Shown here one piece after another: positions 40,720 to 52,177 of a stretch of DNA of 64,000 nt (positions are counted from its first letter, which is position 1; each line of letters starts with the position of its first letter). The DNA lies in contig NC_060110.1 of NCBI RefSeq assembly GCF_021155765.1, forward strand, positions 6,943,501-7,007,500. The letters run 5' to 3'. The DNA is from Diprion similis. Its lineage: Eukaryota > Arthropoda > Insecta > Hymenoptera > Diprionidae. The position numbers and the translations under genes are program-made. The notes under the pieces were generated by a model, which worked only from the letters and a program-made list of their open reading frames with translations, was not told where the DNA came from and made no database searches.

Positions 40720-43706
40720 ATGCGGACTTGCATTTCGCGGTGGGGCGGCTGGTGGGTAGCAGTCTTGCTTTCACTTCCGTTTCTGCAATCGCGTACTCGC
40801 GGAGACTCGCAGAATGGCTCAGGGTCCCCACATGACCACGGCTTGCGGCCCGCCGAGTCTTGGTTGTCGGTGCTGCTCCCCGAGTCGACGGATAACGCGC
40901 TGGACCCGCCGCCCGAAGAGCGCGAGGAAACGCGGCTTCTCGCCCTGCTAGGAGCAGATTATGATGCGGAATTCATGTCAAACTCGCGACCGAATGCGAC
41001 GGCGCGTCTCTCCTGGGAATTTCCATTCCGCGCTGATCATCGGGGACGTCTCGTTCCGACGGGAGATATGCCAGAAGCCTTGCAAGCTCTGCACTTGGGG
41101 TAAATAGCGGGATGAAAAATGCCTGGTCTGTACGGGTAATTCTCGCTCAAATTCGAAGGATTCTGAATTTTCACTATCAGATGTGATTCAGAAATTTTCT
41201 TCTTTATTGCTAAATTAATTTTTTAACTGCCCGTTTTTCTGCCTTCAAAGAGAACGGGAGGTTATTTTATTCACCCCGAAAATAAAAAGATTTCACTAGA
41301 TCTCCACGTTTTCAAGCTTAGAGAATCACATCCAATCAATTTCAAATGGACGTGTGTATGTGACGATATGTCGAGACCGAGTTACCAGAATCGAATGATT
41401 TTGATCTCAATCAACACGGTTTTGCCAAACTTAGAATTAATTAGTTTTGGCTTTAATCGGTTCAGTACTTTTTTAATTATTTAAATAACAACATCCAAAG
41501 AATAAAATATAAATGATGATATCTTGAGAATGGATAAATGGACTCGAATGAAAATTGGTACCGCAAGGTTTTTTTGGTTTGCTGCTCCCGAATCTCAGGT
41601 TAGATGTGCAAAATGTACATTTGACGTATTCGATATGCTGACGATGAGAAAAAGAAATTAAAAACATTTGGAGTTTGATGAAAATTGGTAATCGAAGATT
41701 CGTTGGGTAGCTGATCACGAATCTGATGTCAGATTCGCGAAATTCTCGATTCCAATGTGGTGGAAAAACATCTAAAGATATTCGGAGTTTGGTAGAAATT
41801 AGTCGGGGGAGGTTTTTTGGGTCACTGATAACGAATCCAAGGTCAGACTTGCAAAATTTGTAAAGGCGGATCCATTATTGTGGCTCAAAATAAAAAAAAA
41901 CGTGTAATTTTCGTGTAATATGGTATCCGAGAGTTTCAAATCGTTCATCACGAATCTGAATTTCTAGTTAGAAATTCGAATTGGATATTAACATTTTTGT
42001 TCTGTGAACTTGGAACCTGTAGTGTGAAAACGGAAAGTTCAAGGACTGGCTCACGGCCAGCCTAAGGCCGCTTGTTCAACGTAAAACTATATTACGAAGC
42101 GTTTTTTCTTGTGTGCACCCACTGATTTTTATTAGTCCCTTATCAAAAATTTGTAAGAATAATCAGTTAACAATTCATCACATTTTCTTCTTGAAAGATA
42201 ACTCAGTTTGAGATAACAATCACCGAGATTTAAAATATTCAATTTTTCTTACTGTTGAGAAACAGAAATAATTATAATTCTGATCGTAATCAATAATGGG
42301 AAATTATTGATTTCAAACACGAAATTAGAAATTGCCAAAATATCCGATTTTTTATTTAGAGGTTTTTCTTTAAAAAAAAAAAAAAAAATTAATTAAAATG
42401 CGAAAATTTTTATTCCTGCTTCAGTGTGAGAAAATTTTTTGTTCATTTGCTATTAATTTCTTCGTTAAGACCTTCTGGAATGAAGCTGACCATTGCACAC
42501 AGACTTTCCAAATATATCAGTTAAATTTATTTCCGACGGAAGTGAAAATTCAAAACATATCCATAATCGAAAAAAACTCCCATTTTTCAATTTATGAAAA
42601 ATTTTATTTGAGTTTAGCGCAACCAATTACAATAAGAGCCGGCGGAAGTTAATTTTACTATCATATTTGGAAATTTTGTATGCAATAGTCAGTTTCATTT
42701 GAGAAGGGCTTAATTAATGATGAATTGAGAAAAAAAAAACAGTTCATATTGAATTGTGGGTGAAGATTTTTGTTTTTCAACCTACTGAATTGTTCTAAAA
42801 AAGAATATCTGAATAGAAAATTGTGTATTTCAGGAACATTGAATTTTGTCTTCATATTAAAAAATCTCCCGACATTGTTGACGAACGAAAGTTTGAGTGT
42901 GTACATTTATTTCTACACGCTTCTTTTTTCAGAGCGAGTTATGTTTGAGAGAAAAAAGTGGGTAATTTGGCTGACCTTGATGAGTCAGCCTAGGAACTTC
43001 CCACTTGGATATGCATTTGAAGGTCGTAAAATATAAACAAATGAATCTTTTATGTTATTTTATCATAACTATTTTCATTTAAATAGTAGAAAAATTATTG
43101 TATTAATTTTCATTTGAATCCTTTCATTTTTTCTGTAGACATAATTTTTATTTTATTTTTAGTGATGTTGTTATTTAAATAACTTGAAATGTATTGAACC
43201 GATCAAAGCTGAAATCTAATTACTTCTACGTTTGGAAAATCCGAAAATTCCAAATCCTTTCGACTTGAGTAAGAATTACTCTTATGTAAAGGTTCGAAAT
43301 TCAATGTATAAGTAGGAGACAATTTTTTCTTAGCTACGTGAGATTGCCCGATGGGTCTCGACTGAGGACTCGCGTTTCTGAAAAGCTGAAGAGGAAGCTG
43401 AGGCGGTTGCTGTGGGCATATACGTCTTGTCCGGTCCAATGGAGGTGGAAAGATCTTGGAATAAGATTTTGGCCTCGCTGGTTGAAACAGGGAAGATGCT
43501 CGCAGGGGAAGGGAATTTCTTGCAGCGTTCCTCCTGGCATGAAATGCCGCCCTTCCAATACGAATTACAAAAAGTTCCTTAGGTGGCACTGTCTACGGGA
43601 AGGCGAATGCAAGTGGCGGCCTGTTGAGTATCCAGTCATCACGCAGTGTGCCTGTTCCTGTTCTCACGTGATTCATTTCAAGAGCGCTGATACAACTCAG
43701 GTGTAA
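40720..43706 (+). CDS. NOG: noggin, secreted BMP antagonist
   Basis: Secreted cystine-knot protein that blocks BMP ligands. Two exons, 40720-41099 and 43334-43706, join in phase 2 (HLG to YVRLPDG); 250 aa against 232 in human. Exon 1 codes a signal peptide (core WWVAVLLSLPFL), then the noggin clip/helix region with LLALLGADYDAEFM, matching LLGGHYDPGFM-like sequence in vertebrates. Exon 2 holds the basic heparin-binding stretch (EKLKRKLRRLLW) and the cysteine-rich domain: CPVQWRWKDLGIRFWPRW, CSVPPGMKCRPS, LRWHC and the end motif VEYPVITQCACSC. Start: in-frame ATGs also occur at 40618 and 40699; 40720 gives the best signal peptide. The 2,234-base intron is packed with inverted and tandem repeats. 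Known to be missing from Drosophila. Confidence 0.95.
41549..41920. repeat. three tandem ~125-base units
   Basis: Units begin near 41549, 41680 and 41803. Each has GAAAATTGGTA or a variant, then a GG/GGGT.GCTGAT.ACGAATCT block (CTGATCACGAATCTGATGTCA; CTGATAACGAATCCAAGGTCA), then a TGCAAAAT or GCGAAATT block and an AT-rich spacer ending GGAGTTTGATG or GGAGTTTGGTAG. Copies are diverged. Non-coding. Confidence 0.65.
42425..42760. repeat. nested inverted repeat within the noggin intron
   Basis: CTTCTGGAATGAAGCTGACC followed by ATTGCACACAGACTTTCCAA (42472 onward) is matched in inverse near 42660-42705 (TTGGAAATTTTGTATGCAAT, then GTCAGTTTCATTTGAGAAGG). Similarity continues outward on both sides for some 40-50 bases. 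It lies inside the larger foldback. Confidence 0.65.
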
Positions 43707-44714
43707 TTATTGCCAACTGAGCCAAGACTAGATACTGGATAGAAATGACGTAAGTCAGTCCGAATTTGATGAGGATTTGAGTAGAATTTTATGAGCCGAT
43801 AAAGTCATAAGGAAAGATTCACGCCATGCTCTGTTATGTTTTTTTTCTCAATATTGGTCGGTAAGAAACGGAGTTTAATTTGAATTCATTTTAACATTCA
43901 AGCTGTGTAAGTAAGTTTAAGGCATTCTAACAAAGTTGGTTTTTATTTTTATACATTATAAATATTCGTCAGTCGTTTGGGGGCTCAAACTTCATGAATT
44001 TTATACTTACCATCCTTTGTGATGTTTTGGTAAGCTCAGATCTTATAGTAAAGTAGAGAGAGGTAGAGACTGGAATGAAACAAATATTTTTCTACTGGAT
44101 AGCTTATATTCCGTACTATGTTACCTTTGATATCAACACAGCACGTATACATTATCATTCAAGCTCTCTGAGTGATTAAATAACTTGACGACAAAAGTCA
44201 ATATAAAATATAAATAGATTTATAAAAAAAGTTTAGCTGTATAAACAGGGTTGAAGAGTTTATATTATACACGTTTCAATTCTAAAATACTTAGGAATTT
44301 CAAAATTAAAATTGTACTTGAAATAGTAATTCTTGATTTAGAATCTCTTGTTCAATCAGATATTCCAGTGCCAGCACTCTCGGATATTATTTTGTTTTTG
44401 CTGCATTTATGCATGTGTATAAAGAGAAAGCTTTAAATATAAATAATATGAACTAATGCAGTATATATAGATCTAAATATATGTATATATACATATGCAG
44501 ATATATGTATGTATATGCTATGAAAATAATGTCGAGTTGTATAATACTGATTGATGAAATGCAAGTGGTTATGAAATAACAAATATTATTATTATATACT
44601 TGAAAATACTTAAAATTGTTGCTAGCTTGGGTAGCTGCCAGATCCATAATCAGACCTTCCCTATCATATAAATTTATCATTTAGTATTAATCGTACAGTA
44701 ATTTGGTAAAGGCT
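43707..44714. other. convergent 3' flank of noggin and GDE1
   Basis: 1,008 bases between two facing stop codons. AT-rich with a TATATA/GTATATA stretch near 44460-44520. No ORF with family resemblance. Expected to be the two 3' UTRs. Confidence 0.5.
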
Positions 44715-46578
44715 TCATTCCGCGCTTTTTTCTCCTATCAAAGTATCCGTCAAATACGTCACCCTGAGAAGCCTAGAATAATGAAGCTTTTCCGAGGGTA
44801 GGTTAACGGTCCAAACAATCACCCGAACACCACGCACGTTCCACTTCCTCACCACTTCCCTGAGCAGTTAAGAAAAGACAAAATGAAATTTTCCTATATC
44901 ACCCAATTAAGGTTTTGCATGTTTCAGACATTCTTTAATGTTTTTCAATTTATCACAAAAGGAAAAATTCACTTACGGGGTGACAGTGTCTTTATGCAAC
45001 AATATTGCAGAGAGGCCCAGTAAATGATACGTGAACCGTGGCAAAGCCCAACTATGTAGACAGTCTAGAATAGCAGCCAATACTTGTTTGCAGGGATTGG
45101 AGAAGCGCGGTAGACCTGGACCTTCCAAACCTTGATATGATTTTCGCGATATGAGTTGAGGCCTCCAGGCTATGCTGCACACGATTTTTGGATTTTTCCT
45201 TCTAATCTGCAATGAATGTTGAATTTTATTATATGTATAGTTCCACGCAATATTTGTCATTCATACTGATATAAGAATTCGTTTAACTTTAATATTATTA
45301 TCAGTTAATGCAATAATTATATGATTCAAAAGTATTGCTGATTCATAAAACTCGAGATTCCTTTCTCGACACGAGACATTAGACCAAACTGCATATCCAA
45401 AATGATTCCTTGTTATTTGTATTTCTTTGGTTGTTAGTTAACGACCACATTTTTTGTCAATTAATTCATATTCATTTGTGATAAATAATTAATAATTTCA
45501 ATCTTACGCACCATGTAAATAATGATTGGATTAAAACTGGTGACTACAGCTCTTTTGAAAAGACTTGGATGCTTGCTATATGCATCCAGAACAACTTGTA
45601 CTATTTCAAGGCTTTTTTCTTTAATATCGATGAACATTCGCTGATCATTGCGGATGCATTCGGTCAGCACGTCTTCTAGTAAAGCAATTTTGTCCCCTCC
45701 AATGAACTTTTCTCTGAAACGAAAATACGGGGGGTTACATAGAAAGTATTTGAAATTGCAAAAGAATATTATGTCTTTCAAGAACTGGGTAATTAAGAGC
45801 TCAATGACAAAAATGTTTGTATCCTCATATAACTGAGTTTTTTTCTTCTTTTGCTGACACATGCAACCGAGTGCATAGAGTTAGAGTTTTTTTATTGACA
45901 AAAATTGTAATAAAGAAATGATGTTTGAATTCTAAAATGTCTAAAGGCTGACATATACCTCAGAGGATGATATTGACTGATGTCTAGTTCCTTCAACTGA
46001 TTCCAAGTCATTTCTCTAATAGTTCCTGACTTTCCTGTCAGTCTCTCTATAGTCAGGTCATGAAATATTATTGGGATACCATCTTTAGTTAATGCTAAAT
46101 CAAATTCAACTGCACTGCAGCCTCTGTTTTTGCACTAAAACAGGAAAATCTCATAACAATGAACTGAGAACAGTTAACACTGATGATATTATAAATAACG
46201 AGATAAAAATCACAATTTTAGTATGTTAGTTTTTACATTTCGAAAAGCGTTGAGGCTGTTTTCTGGATAATCAAGAGCTGCCCCACGATGTCCAACTACT
46301 TTCATGCAATATAGATGAGCTGAAGCACCATGAGTATCACCTCCTTGTTCATCCTTAGCTGCTGTCAAAGGATTGAGGCCTAATACTTCTCTGACCACCT
46401 CTGAACTCGGAGGTGGAATTCTAGCCACCTGTAGACCGATAGTAAGTACCAGCGCAGCCCATATTGCCCATGGTACAGAGAATTGGTAAAAGATGCTAGT
46501 CAGAATAGTCCAAGATGCTTGCAGGTAAATCCAAGCCATGAAGCACCCGGTGTAAATCTCTATGTACTTTCCACTCAT
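44715..46578 (-). CDS. GDE1: glycerophosphodiester phosphodiesterase 1 (GDE1)
   Basis: Membrane enzyme that cleaves glycerophosphodiesters such as glycerophosphoinositol and N-acyl species to glycerol 3-phosphate and an alcohol. Five coding exons: 46237-46578 (ATG 46578), 45959-46134, 45512-45713, 44977-45206 and 44715-44859. Phases 0, 2, 0, 2 agree; 364 aa against 331 in human. Two hydrophobic segments lie at the N-terminus ([16 protein letters not shown] and [13 protein letters not shown]). Catalytic motifs are [19 protein letters not shown], then [11 protein letters not shown] (E-x-D) and the histidine in [15 protein letters not shown]. The last exon reads [17 protein letters not shown] and ends KSAE. 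Exon 3 uses donor GTGCGT. Divergent from Derlin-1. Confidence 0.95.
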
Positions 46579-47804
46579 CTTGGATAATTCTGATCAATTG
46601 TATTACAGAGAATTAGATAGAAGATGAATTTGAGCGCATCTGATTAGGTCGCCCCGATGTTGGAATTTTGATGGAACTGGTATTTTAAATCTCGTTGGAT
46701 GATATCATTTGGATATTTTTCGACTCCAAAATGCGGTCTGTAATGAAGTTCATCTCTAATGACAAATCAATAACTTTGAAGATTTTACTGCCAATTAGAA
46801 TGTCAAATGCGACGTTACAAAGGTAAAATTCAATTGGAATGTGCCATTTTCACCTCCTTTAATGCTTCCAAATTTGATTCTTTTTGTTCTCCCTATGAAC
46901 TGTAGCTTATCTCATCTTTTCAGATTTTTGACAGTCCGATTTTAATACATAGCGTCATGTTTAATCCGGTTGATTTATCAGCCGAACGGACACGCCCCAC
47001 GCACCACGCGCACTGCCTCTTGATCGATCCGCGGCTTCAAACGCGGCTTCAAACTCATATGACAGACGCCATTGTACTCACAGTAACTTGTTTCAAAAAA
47101 TTCCTAGTACATACATATTCAATGTAAATATATTCCCCTAGGACCCCCCACAGATCAAGCTGTAACCATAGACTATAGAGACCGAGTGCGCGGTCTGTGT
47201 ACCGAGCATGATAAGATAAAGAGAATGACAGCCGTGTGCAGCCGTGAGTTGGCGGGGAAAAACGTGATAAACACCCATTCATGGACATGGCGATTACGTG
47301 TCCATGGCTATATGCTGTAAAGTAGGCCAAATTTTAACTTAACACTGAAGCGTTCCTACAGACAGCCAATCACATTTCAGATATTCACCACATGCCTGGG
47401 AATTCGTTGCAGATGCTACCAAAAGCAATGCGTTGTTCCATTGTACATGAGCCTTCTAATTTTTAGGGGAACCGAAACGTATACTAAGGCTGTGTTCCGA
47501 AATTAGCTCCCAGTGCTATCGGCAATCTCTTATCTCTTTTGCGCTGCCGAGTTTATGACTAGCTCTGTCTCTGTCCTAGGGAGTTTTCAGCGCTGCCAGC
47601 TAATTTCGGAACGCACCCTAAAGCGCTTACGGTTACGGCCACGGACATTGTAAACCGTCCTTTAGCCAATGCTGCAATTTCGGAGTAAATCGTTGTCGGC
47701 AGCGAAGTGGTGGATGTCGTCGTATGACGGTTTAAGACACATTTATTGCAGTTTTTGGATTTGTGCATACGTCAAAGTGGCTAAATAGATAGTACAGTGC
47801 CGAA
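46579..47804. promoter_or_regulatory. divergent promoter region GDE1 / Derlin-1
   Basis: 1,226 bases between divergent ATGs. It holds the MITE at 47486-47622 and an 11-base direct duplication (GCGGCTTCAAA twice) near 47030-47052 in a CpG-richer stretch. No TATA box was noticed. Confidence 0.45.
47486..47622. mobile_element. GTTCCGAAATTAGC-type MITE, complete
   Basis: About 137 bases. Left end GGCTGTGTTCCGAAATTAGC and right end, inverted, GGGTGCGTTCCGAAATTAGC form terminal inverted repeats of about 20-30 bases. No coding capacity. A second copy missing one end is at 33183-33294. It lies about 180 bases upstream of the Derlin-1 ATG. Confidence 0.85.
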
Positions 47805-49950
47805 ATGTCAGAACTGAGAGAATGGTTCAACGCCCAGCCATTATTTACTCGATGGTGGCTTCTTTTATCCGTGGGATTCTCTCTTTTAGGAAGATTCGGT
47901 ATTTTCAGTCCTGAACGACTTGTTCTATTCTACGTTCCATTCGTTAACAAATTTGAGATATGGAGAGCCGTTACCAGCGTATTTTATTATCCCCTTGGAC
48001 CGACAACTGGATTTCACTTTATGATCAACTGTTATTTCATCTACAACTATTCTGTAAGGCTCGAACGTGGCGAGTATGATGGACGACCAGCTGATTATTT
48101 TTACATGCTTCTGTTTAACTGGGTTTGCTGTGTCATCGCTGGACTTTTTGGAGAATTTCCGCTTCTCATGGACCCCATGGTACTCAGTGTACTCTACATA
48201 TGGTGTCATCTCAACCGAGACACTATCGTCAACTTTTGGTTCGGTAAGATAACAGATTCATAAGAGTTGATGTTGCTGTTTGTTTTCAGAACTTATTTTA
48301 CATAATTATCATTGACACAATTAGTTGCAATAATATACCAAGTCATCCCATAAATTACCCAACAAATTCCCTGAAGAATAATTATATTCTAGTTTCTTGT
48401 GTTAATTTAGCCAACATAAAAGAGAAACATTTAGCTACTGCAGGTGTTTGAATGGTTTACAATATGCCTAAAAAAAGATGGCTCAACAGTTTTATTTAAG
48501 AAGTAATACTCGTTTTTCAATTTTTTTGTTCATTATTTTTTTAACCGTACACAAGATGTAACTATTTTATGTTTATATTTTGTCGTAATCAGATTACAAA
48601 CTGAAAACTTATGTCGAATAACTTCCTATGTTTGCACTTTGATCTTTCTATTGATGATCCAGCATTCACAGAAAGATTGAAGAATTAATTTAAGTCTTAT
48701 CATGACTCTATTTAAGGGGGTACTCTTGGTCTATTGCGACAGTTCGAAATCGCAATAGTAAATTCATAGAAAGCATGCAATTTTTTTATTTCTGCGTCAA
48801 ATGAAAATGTATTCAAGTATTTTTGTCGGAATTGCATAGACAATCGCACTGCGAAGCCTTTTTTCACGTTTCATTTTTTGACTCAGATATGTGGTGATAT
48901 ATATGTCACTGCCGAAATTGACCAGGGGCACCACTTTAAGAGTAGATTGCCTTGTTCAAAAACACCCTTATAATTCGCACGCCACTTCGATGCCAACAAT
49001 TAATGGCAAAACTTATTTTCAATGTGTTTTTCTGTGTATAATATCATGCTGGATAACTGTTGAGAAAATATATCTTTGCATTGTTTTTATTTGCTTCAGA
49101 CAAATTCCATGTTATATAAATATCTGAAACATAATTTGAATTGTTCGCACATTTTGAAAGTGCACAAGTGTAAAACTTAATGTCATGGGTGAATAGTCTT
49201 TTTTTTTTTTTTTTCATCAGTTTTGAAACGATTGATTGCTTTGGGAATTCAAAAAACCTAATTGTTTGATCTCAGCAATATGCACCATAAAAAAACAGTA
49301 ATGTCGTGTCAAAGATTGGACAATTGAACAATTCAAATGAATTTTCTTTATTTTATAAATGATCTCATTACAAAAGCATAAAACGACAAATACCTTAAGA
49401 TTTGTTATTAATGAGGCTACATTGCTACCTTGAAAAACACATTTCAAAAACTTCTAGTATTTATCGAAGTGATAATAAAATTAACGCTCTTTCGTTTATC
49501 AAACATCATACTTTTAAATGTCACAGAAATGTTTGACATAATACCTCGATTTATTGGCCTATTGTCCCGATTTACTTATTTTACTGTGGAGTTTGTATTG
49601 GAAAAAAGAAACACAGAAAATAATATGATATATTTATTACAGGGACGCAGTTCAAAGCAATGTATCTACCATGGGTTCTCTTTGCTTTCAATCTTGTGAT
49701 ATCTGGTGGTGGAATGTTGGAGCTAGTTGGCATCCTAGTGGGACATTTGTACTTCTTCCTGAAGTTTAAATATCCTCAAGAATTCGGAGGTCCAGATTTA
49801 TTGGCAACTCCACAATTTCTCGAGTCTTATTTCCCTCCTTCAAGACTCAGAGGGTTTGGAACGGCTCCTGCACAAAGGGAACCGCAGAGACCGGGCAGAA
49901 ATATGTACGGTGGTTATCAGTGGGGACGTGGCCAGCCTCTCGGGCAATAA
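47805..49950 (+). CDS. DERL1: Derlin-1, ERAD membrane protein
   Basis: Rhomboid-like pseudoprotease of the ER that helps move misfolded proteins to the cytosol for p97/VCP extraction. Two coding exons, 47805-48243 and 49643-49950, join in phase 1 (NFWF-G to TQFKAMYLPW); 248 aa against 251 in human. N-terminal MSELREWFNAQPLFTRWW and the WR motif in FEIWRAVTSVFYYPLG are family signatures. Several transmembrane segments follow. The tail ends WGRGQPLG, a good SHP box for p97 binding. The intron carries a TTAA-flanked MITE at 48712-48939. Complete. Confidence 0.97.
48712..48939. mobile_element. TTAA-flanked MITE (piggyBac-like) in the Derlin-1 intron
   Basis: 228 bases bounded by TTAA on both sides. 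Left end GGGGGTACTCTTGGTCTATT and inverted right end AGTGGTGCCCCTGGTCAATT are imperfect terminal repeats that extend to about 30 bases. TTAA target sites suggest piggyBac mobilisation; no transposase is present. A degenerate relative is at about 7900-8033. Confidence 0.7.
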
Positions 49951-50060
49951 TCAAGATGTATACCTAATCAAACCAAATTTACATCTGCTGTATATTTTAT
50001 GAAGAGTGAGTGTAAAAGTATACCAAGAAACTGGGAGTAAATGAAGCATATAGGATGATG

Positions 50061-50404
50061 CAAGACTATCGGCCTCATAGGCCACCCGTGTGTTGCTTGT
50101 GAAAATCCGCGATTGAAACTTTTTTACTTTTTGATAGAAAATTCATTGTTTACAAATTAGGTACAGCCATTTCCAATTAGCCAATCTGGTAGCATCTAAT
50201 GGATCAGATTAGGTTTACCAGGGCTGGCGAATCCTCATTTGATCATTGTACGCTCGAAAACTGTCCCGAGCCATCAGATGCCACCAAAATAGCCAATTTC
50301 AAACAGCTGTAATTTGCAAACACCATCTTTCCTGTGGGAAATGTCATTATAGTTGCAGATTTTCATGAGGAATGCAATGGTGGCCTATGGGGTGATAGTC
50401 CTGG
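50061..50404. mobile_element. MITE downstream of Derlin-1
   Basis: About 344 bases. Left end CAAGACTATCGGCCTCATAG and inverted right end CAGGACTATCACCCCATAGG start terminal repeats that continue for about 60 bases (GGCCACC, then GTGAAAATCCGC and ATGAAAATCTGC). It begins 110 bases after the Derlin-1 stop, so it probably lies in the 3' UTR. Non-coding. Confidence 0.75.
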
Positions 50405-52177
50405 GTCACCTTACATACATATAGTACACATATACATGTTTATATTCATGTATACGTTATATATATCTGAAGATGAGTAGTTTTTTTTTTTTACTTTTTC
50501 AACTTTAAAAATGATAGGGTAAATTTAATGTAATTTGAAAATATCATTTCGAAGTTGCCTGATCGGTTTTCCATGGCAAATGGTGGTATAATTTGTGAAT
50601 TGAAGATAATTAAGATTTATAAAAATATGTCAATGTTGAGCTATTGTAGGTTGATGAAATTAATTACATCAAATCTAATCATATACCTACCACTTATTGC
50701 TTGAGTGCCCGCGGAGTAAGTTTCTGGGACTACGAAATTCTGCACTACAGTACTTCCAACAAAACATAGTTCCATTCCTCACTTTGCTGGTAAGGCATGC
50801 TTAGTAAACACAATAATTCTCAAAGAACAGGGTCAGAGTAAATGCTGGTTACTGATAGTGAATGAGTGGGCGGGCTCTGCATAACCAAGTTACGCATGGG
50901 TCGGTATACTTATTTATGTTAGTGGAATAATTATTAACATGAAGCTCAACATTGAAACTTTGTTAATTGCTGTAATATAATTTACTGTCCTTGTTAATTG
51001 TAAAAAACTAAATGCAATCTTGTTATTTCATTTTTAATGATTAAAACAAATTTCCGATTCAATGAAGCAATCTGATTTGGCAAAATACGCGTATCGCGTT
51101 ATATTAACATAAAAAAAATCACCAATTTGGAACGAATCTTCGAAAAACTTTTCTCATTCACGTCCTAGCAAATATCTCTCTATATTGGAAAATTTGAATG
51201 TATCTAGAAAAATACACGATGGTTGTAAACGGTATATCACATACACATACTTATGTGTACCAATATCATGTGAACATCAAGTGTCAGTAATAATATTCAG
51301 GGTGGTGACAGGCTCGGAAGACTGGTAATTATGCTACTGCAAATGTAAGATGTCTTTCTTAGAAATCTTCAGCTTCAATATTCAATTTGGATTTGACAAA
51401 TTTAAGATACAGTTCTATACCACATGTTAGTACAGTATTGTAGACAATTATTTAATAAAATCGGAATCAAACAACATTAAATGCTGATCTGTCTACAAAA
51501 ACATAAAAATACGGGAGGAAGTCAGGAAATTTGATATTATCTGTCTTGTCACCGCTATGAATTTTTTGCTGTGTGTTCATGTCATGTACATAAATGTATA
51601 TTTTATTATAAACGTAATATATTAGGTACAGAATTTGTGAAATAACATAGATATCTATGCATGTTTGTTACACATTATATACCAATGTACAGGTACAGGT
51701 ATCCAACTCTTCATCAGAACAAACTTAGTTCTGTTATAATTTACTCATTTTATTTTTGAAATTCTCATGGAATAGTGGTTTTCGTTCCAAGGTCAGAAAG
51801 TACTATAGCTGTGGTGTGAATACTATTTTTCGATACAGAAGCCGTAAGACACACTTATGCTCAGTTGGACATATGTCTGTATAATGCGATAATTGAACTT
51901 TACGTGGATTTATCGCAAAAACGCAACCATACTGGCATACTTTATGGATGCTACATCGAAAAGTTGATAGTATCGGTAACTGTGATTGTCTGCTATGCCA
52001 AACTGCGAATGACGCTCGAACTTTTAATAGTAAGATTGTTCTGCTAGAATCAGCCCATAGAGCACCTCACTGACCCTACTGTCATCAGTTTTAATTTTCT
52101 CCACCAGACAACGAGCTGTAGACCATGCCCCTGTCACACTTCCAAATACATAATATTTCGTTTTTACTTCTCAAGAC
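50405..52177. other. convergent 3' flank of Derlin-1 and OSGEP
   Basis: About 1.8 kb without a gene call. A weak inverted pair, AGGGTGGTGACAGG near 51300 and TGTCTTGTCACCGC near 51548, may mark another decayed element. Open frame 51865-52047 matches nothing. No RNA gene seen. Confidence 0.4.

Larger units (their letters stand above)
41400..43250. mobile_element. compound foldback element in the noggin intron
   Basis: Arms of about 160-180 bases: 41400-41560 and, inverted, about 43070-43250. Clear matches are CCAAACTTAGAATTAATTAG with its counterpart, the words ATCGGTTCA.TAC and ATTTAAATAACAACATC, and GGACTCGAATGAAAATTGG-like sequence. The 1.5-kb centre contains tandem ~125-base units and a second, nested inverted repeat. 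No transposase. Outer limits are approximate because the ends are diverged. Confidence 0.75.

Noticed and set aside
41600-41920. CRISPR-like spaced repeats
   Set aside because: Units are long, diverged and contiguous in a eukaryotic intron; they are tandem repeats, not a CRISPR array.
51299-51562. Possible inverted-ended element (GGTGACA pair)
   Set aside because: Match limited to about eight bases at each end with no internal similarity; noted in the flank description only.
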